Shown here piece after piece: positions 6,790 through 7,376 of a DNA stretch of 7,376 nt (its first letter is position 1; each line of letters starts with the position of its first letter). Source of the DNA: Betaproteobacteria bacterium RBG_16_58_11 (GTDB taxonomy: Bacteria; Pseudomonadota; Gammaproteobacteria; Burkholderiales; Thiobacteraceae). The stretch is taken from contig MEQN01000070.1 of NCBI GenBank assembly GCA_001770235.1, forward strand, positions 8,839 to 16,214, given 5' to 3'. The notes beneath the pieces were generated by a model, which was not told where the DNA came from, made no database searches, and saw only the letters and a program-made list of their open reading frames with translations. A program made the translations under genes and the position numbers.

Positions 6790-6805
6790 CGGCGCATTTT
6801 AGCAT

Positions 6806-6834
6806 TTGCGCTGGCGTTCGGCTTTCGCTATGTT
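6806..6834 (+). promoter_or_regulatory. Possible promoter of the small plus-strand gene
   Basis: TTGCGC (6806-6811) and TATGTT (6829-6834) are separated by exactly 17 bp, matching three and four of six consensus bases. They sit in the 72-bp divergent spacer between pyrD and the small gene. The predicted start near 6841 would leave a leader of about 20 nt holding the ribosome-binding site. The match is by eye and moderate. Confidence 0.4.
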
Positions 6835-6847
6835 ATGTCCCTTCCAG

Positions 6848-6852
6848 AGGAG
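6848..6852 (+). promoter_or_regulatory. Ribosome-binding site that fixes the start of the small gene
   Basis: AGGAG lies 9 nt before the ATG at 6862. It is the clearest Shine-Dalgarno in the window. It favours that ATG over the in-frame ATG at 6835, which has no such site and would place this motif inside the coding region. Confidence 0.75.
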
Positions 6853-6861
6853 AACAACACC

Positions 6862-7095
6862 ATGAAAAACGAACCCGGCTACGCCTACGAGTCCGAAATC
6901 GACGCCTTGATGCGCAAAATGCGCCAAGACCCCAAGATCGAAGCCGAACGCCAACGTAATTGGCAACACTGGTGGCAGCCGGAACCGGCCAGGCGCGATG
7001 CAGGCACGCTCATCGATGCGGTTGAAACCCAGTCCATCGAGCGCGACATGGCCTATACCAGCCGCCATTCGCAGCCGCAGGGCGGGCGGAAGTAG
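6862..7095 (+). CDS. Small DUF3460-like protein, 77 residues
   Basis: The predicted product is a soluble, charged 77-residue protein with no signal peptide or membrane segment. The N-terminal half, YAYESEIDALMRKMRQ then ERQRNWQHWWQPE, has the pattern of the DUF3460 family as I remember it: a YES start, a short amphipathic helix, and an arginine- and tryptophan-rich end. That family has no known function, and the assignment needs a profile search. The C-terminal half (residues 40-77) is polar and perhaps disordered. The start is set by the strong AGGAG at 6848-6852. The gene is divergent from pyrD and ends 7 bp before the convergent stop of the neighbouring TSUP gene, so the two transcripts may overlap. 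Its strong ribosome-binding site and family resemblance argue that it is real. Confidence 0.7.
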   Translation: MKNEPGYAYESEIDALMRKMRQDPKIEAERQRNWQHWWQPEPARRDAGTLIDAVETQSIERDMAYTSRHSQPQGGRK

Positions 7096-7102
7096 GAGAG
7101 GT

Positions 7103-7376
7103 TCAAGTCCAGAGCATTTTCCATGCGGCAACGATGAGCACCACGCCCAACAGGCGCTTCAATATCGCGGGTGCGAGCCGCCGCACGGCGAGTTCCGAGC
7201 CGAGCAATCCGCCGGCCAAGGCCACCAGCAAGAAAAGCCATAACGACTCCGGCCACGCTGCGTGGGGGCTACCGGCATAGCCCACCAAGCCCGCGACCGA
7301 ATTCACCAGAATAAAGGCCGCCGCGAGCGTAGCGCTTTCACGCATGGTGGTCCAATGCAACATCAGCAAAATCGGG
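7103..7376 (-). CDS. TauE/SafE (TSUP) family membrane protein, C-terminal 90 residues, cut by window edge
   Basis: Only the end of the gene is visible; the open frame continues off the right edge in frame, so the true start is outside. The sequence is strongly hydrophobic with about three membrane segments. PILLMLHWTTMRESATLAAAFILVNSVAGLVG is split across the first part and matches the second-repeat pattern of TSUP proteins, where a conserved arginine precedes a small-residue helix. The following LWLFLLVALAGGLLGSELAVRR and LLGVVLIVAAWKMLW also fit the family C-terminus. TSUP proteins are putative permeases for sulfur-containing or organic anions such as sulfite, sulfoacetate or taurine-derived compounds. 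The actual substrate cannot be inferred here. The stop codon is 7 bp from that of the convergent small gene, leaving no room for a terminator between them. Confidence 0.85.
   Translation of the reverse strand, partial: PILLMLHWTTMRESATLAAAFILVNSVAGLVGYAGSPHAAWPESLWLFLLVALAGGLLGSELAVRRLAPAILKRLLGVVLIVAAWKMLWT

Noticed and set aside
6835..6861. Upstream ATG extending the small plus-strand protein by nine residues
   Set aside because: The strong AGGAG lies inside this extension and points to the ATG at 6862.

Overview
The window looks like chromosomal DNA of a betaproteobacterium. The basis is an Rnf (Rsx) cluster of the proteobacterial type, a class 2 quinone-dependent PyrD, a long Kup transporter, moderately high GC, and a small protein that resembles the DUF3460 family, which I associate with betaproteobacteria. 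The order (for example Nitrosomonadales/Gallionellales) is a guess from overall character and cannot be settled from this sequence alone.

Layout from left to right. Nearly everything is on the minus strand, so transcription runs right to left. Positions 1-2127 hold the start of an rnf operon, read rnfA > rnfB > rnfC, with rnfC cut off by the window edge. rnfA and rnfB are 10 bp apart, but rnfB and rnfC are separated by about 235 bp of repeat DNA. Positions 2128-2586 (459 bp) have no gene. They contain a 269-bp element with perfect 26-bp terminal inverted repeats and two internal hairpins, a small GC hairpin, and a second copy of the repeat that lies between rnfB and rnfC. Then come ald (alanine dehydrogenase), a 127-bp inverted-repeat element, kup (potassium uptake), and pyrD (dihydroorotate dehydrogenase), with pyrD and kup only 15 bp apart. 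A 72-bp divergent spacer separates pyrD from a plus-strand 77-residue small-protein gene. That gene converges on the C-terminal end of a TauE/SafE-type (TSUP) membrane protein, which runs off the right edge.

Functionally the genes are conserved metabolism and transport: Rnf couples NADH and ferredoxin redox to ion movement, Ald interconverts alanine and pyruvate with NAD(H), PyrD feeds electrons from pyrimidine synthesis into the quinone pool, and Kup imports K+. I see no defence system, CRISPR array, phage module, tRNA or rRNA.

The unusual content is in the gaps. Three unrelated families of palindromic, non-coding repeats occupy most of the intergenic DNA, several with ends on or within a few bases of stop codons. 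One splits the rnf operon and another sits 41 bp upstream of rnfA. These are the parts of the window most worth following up.
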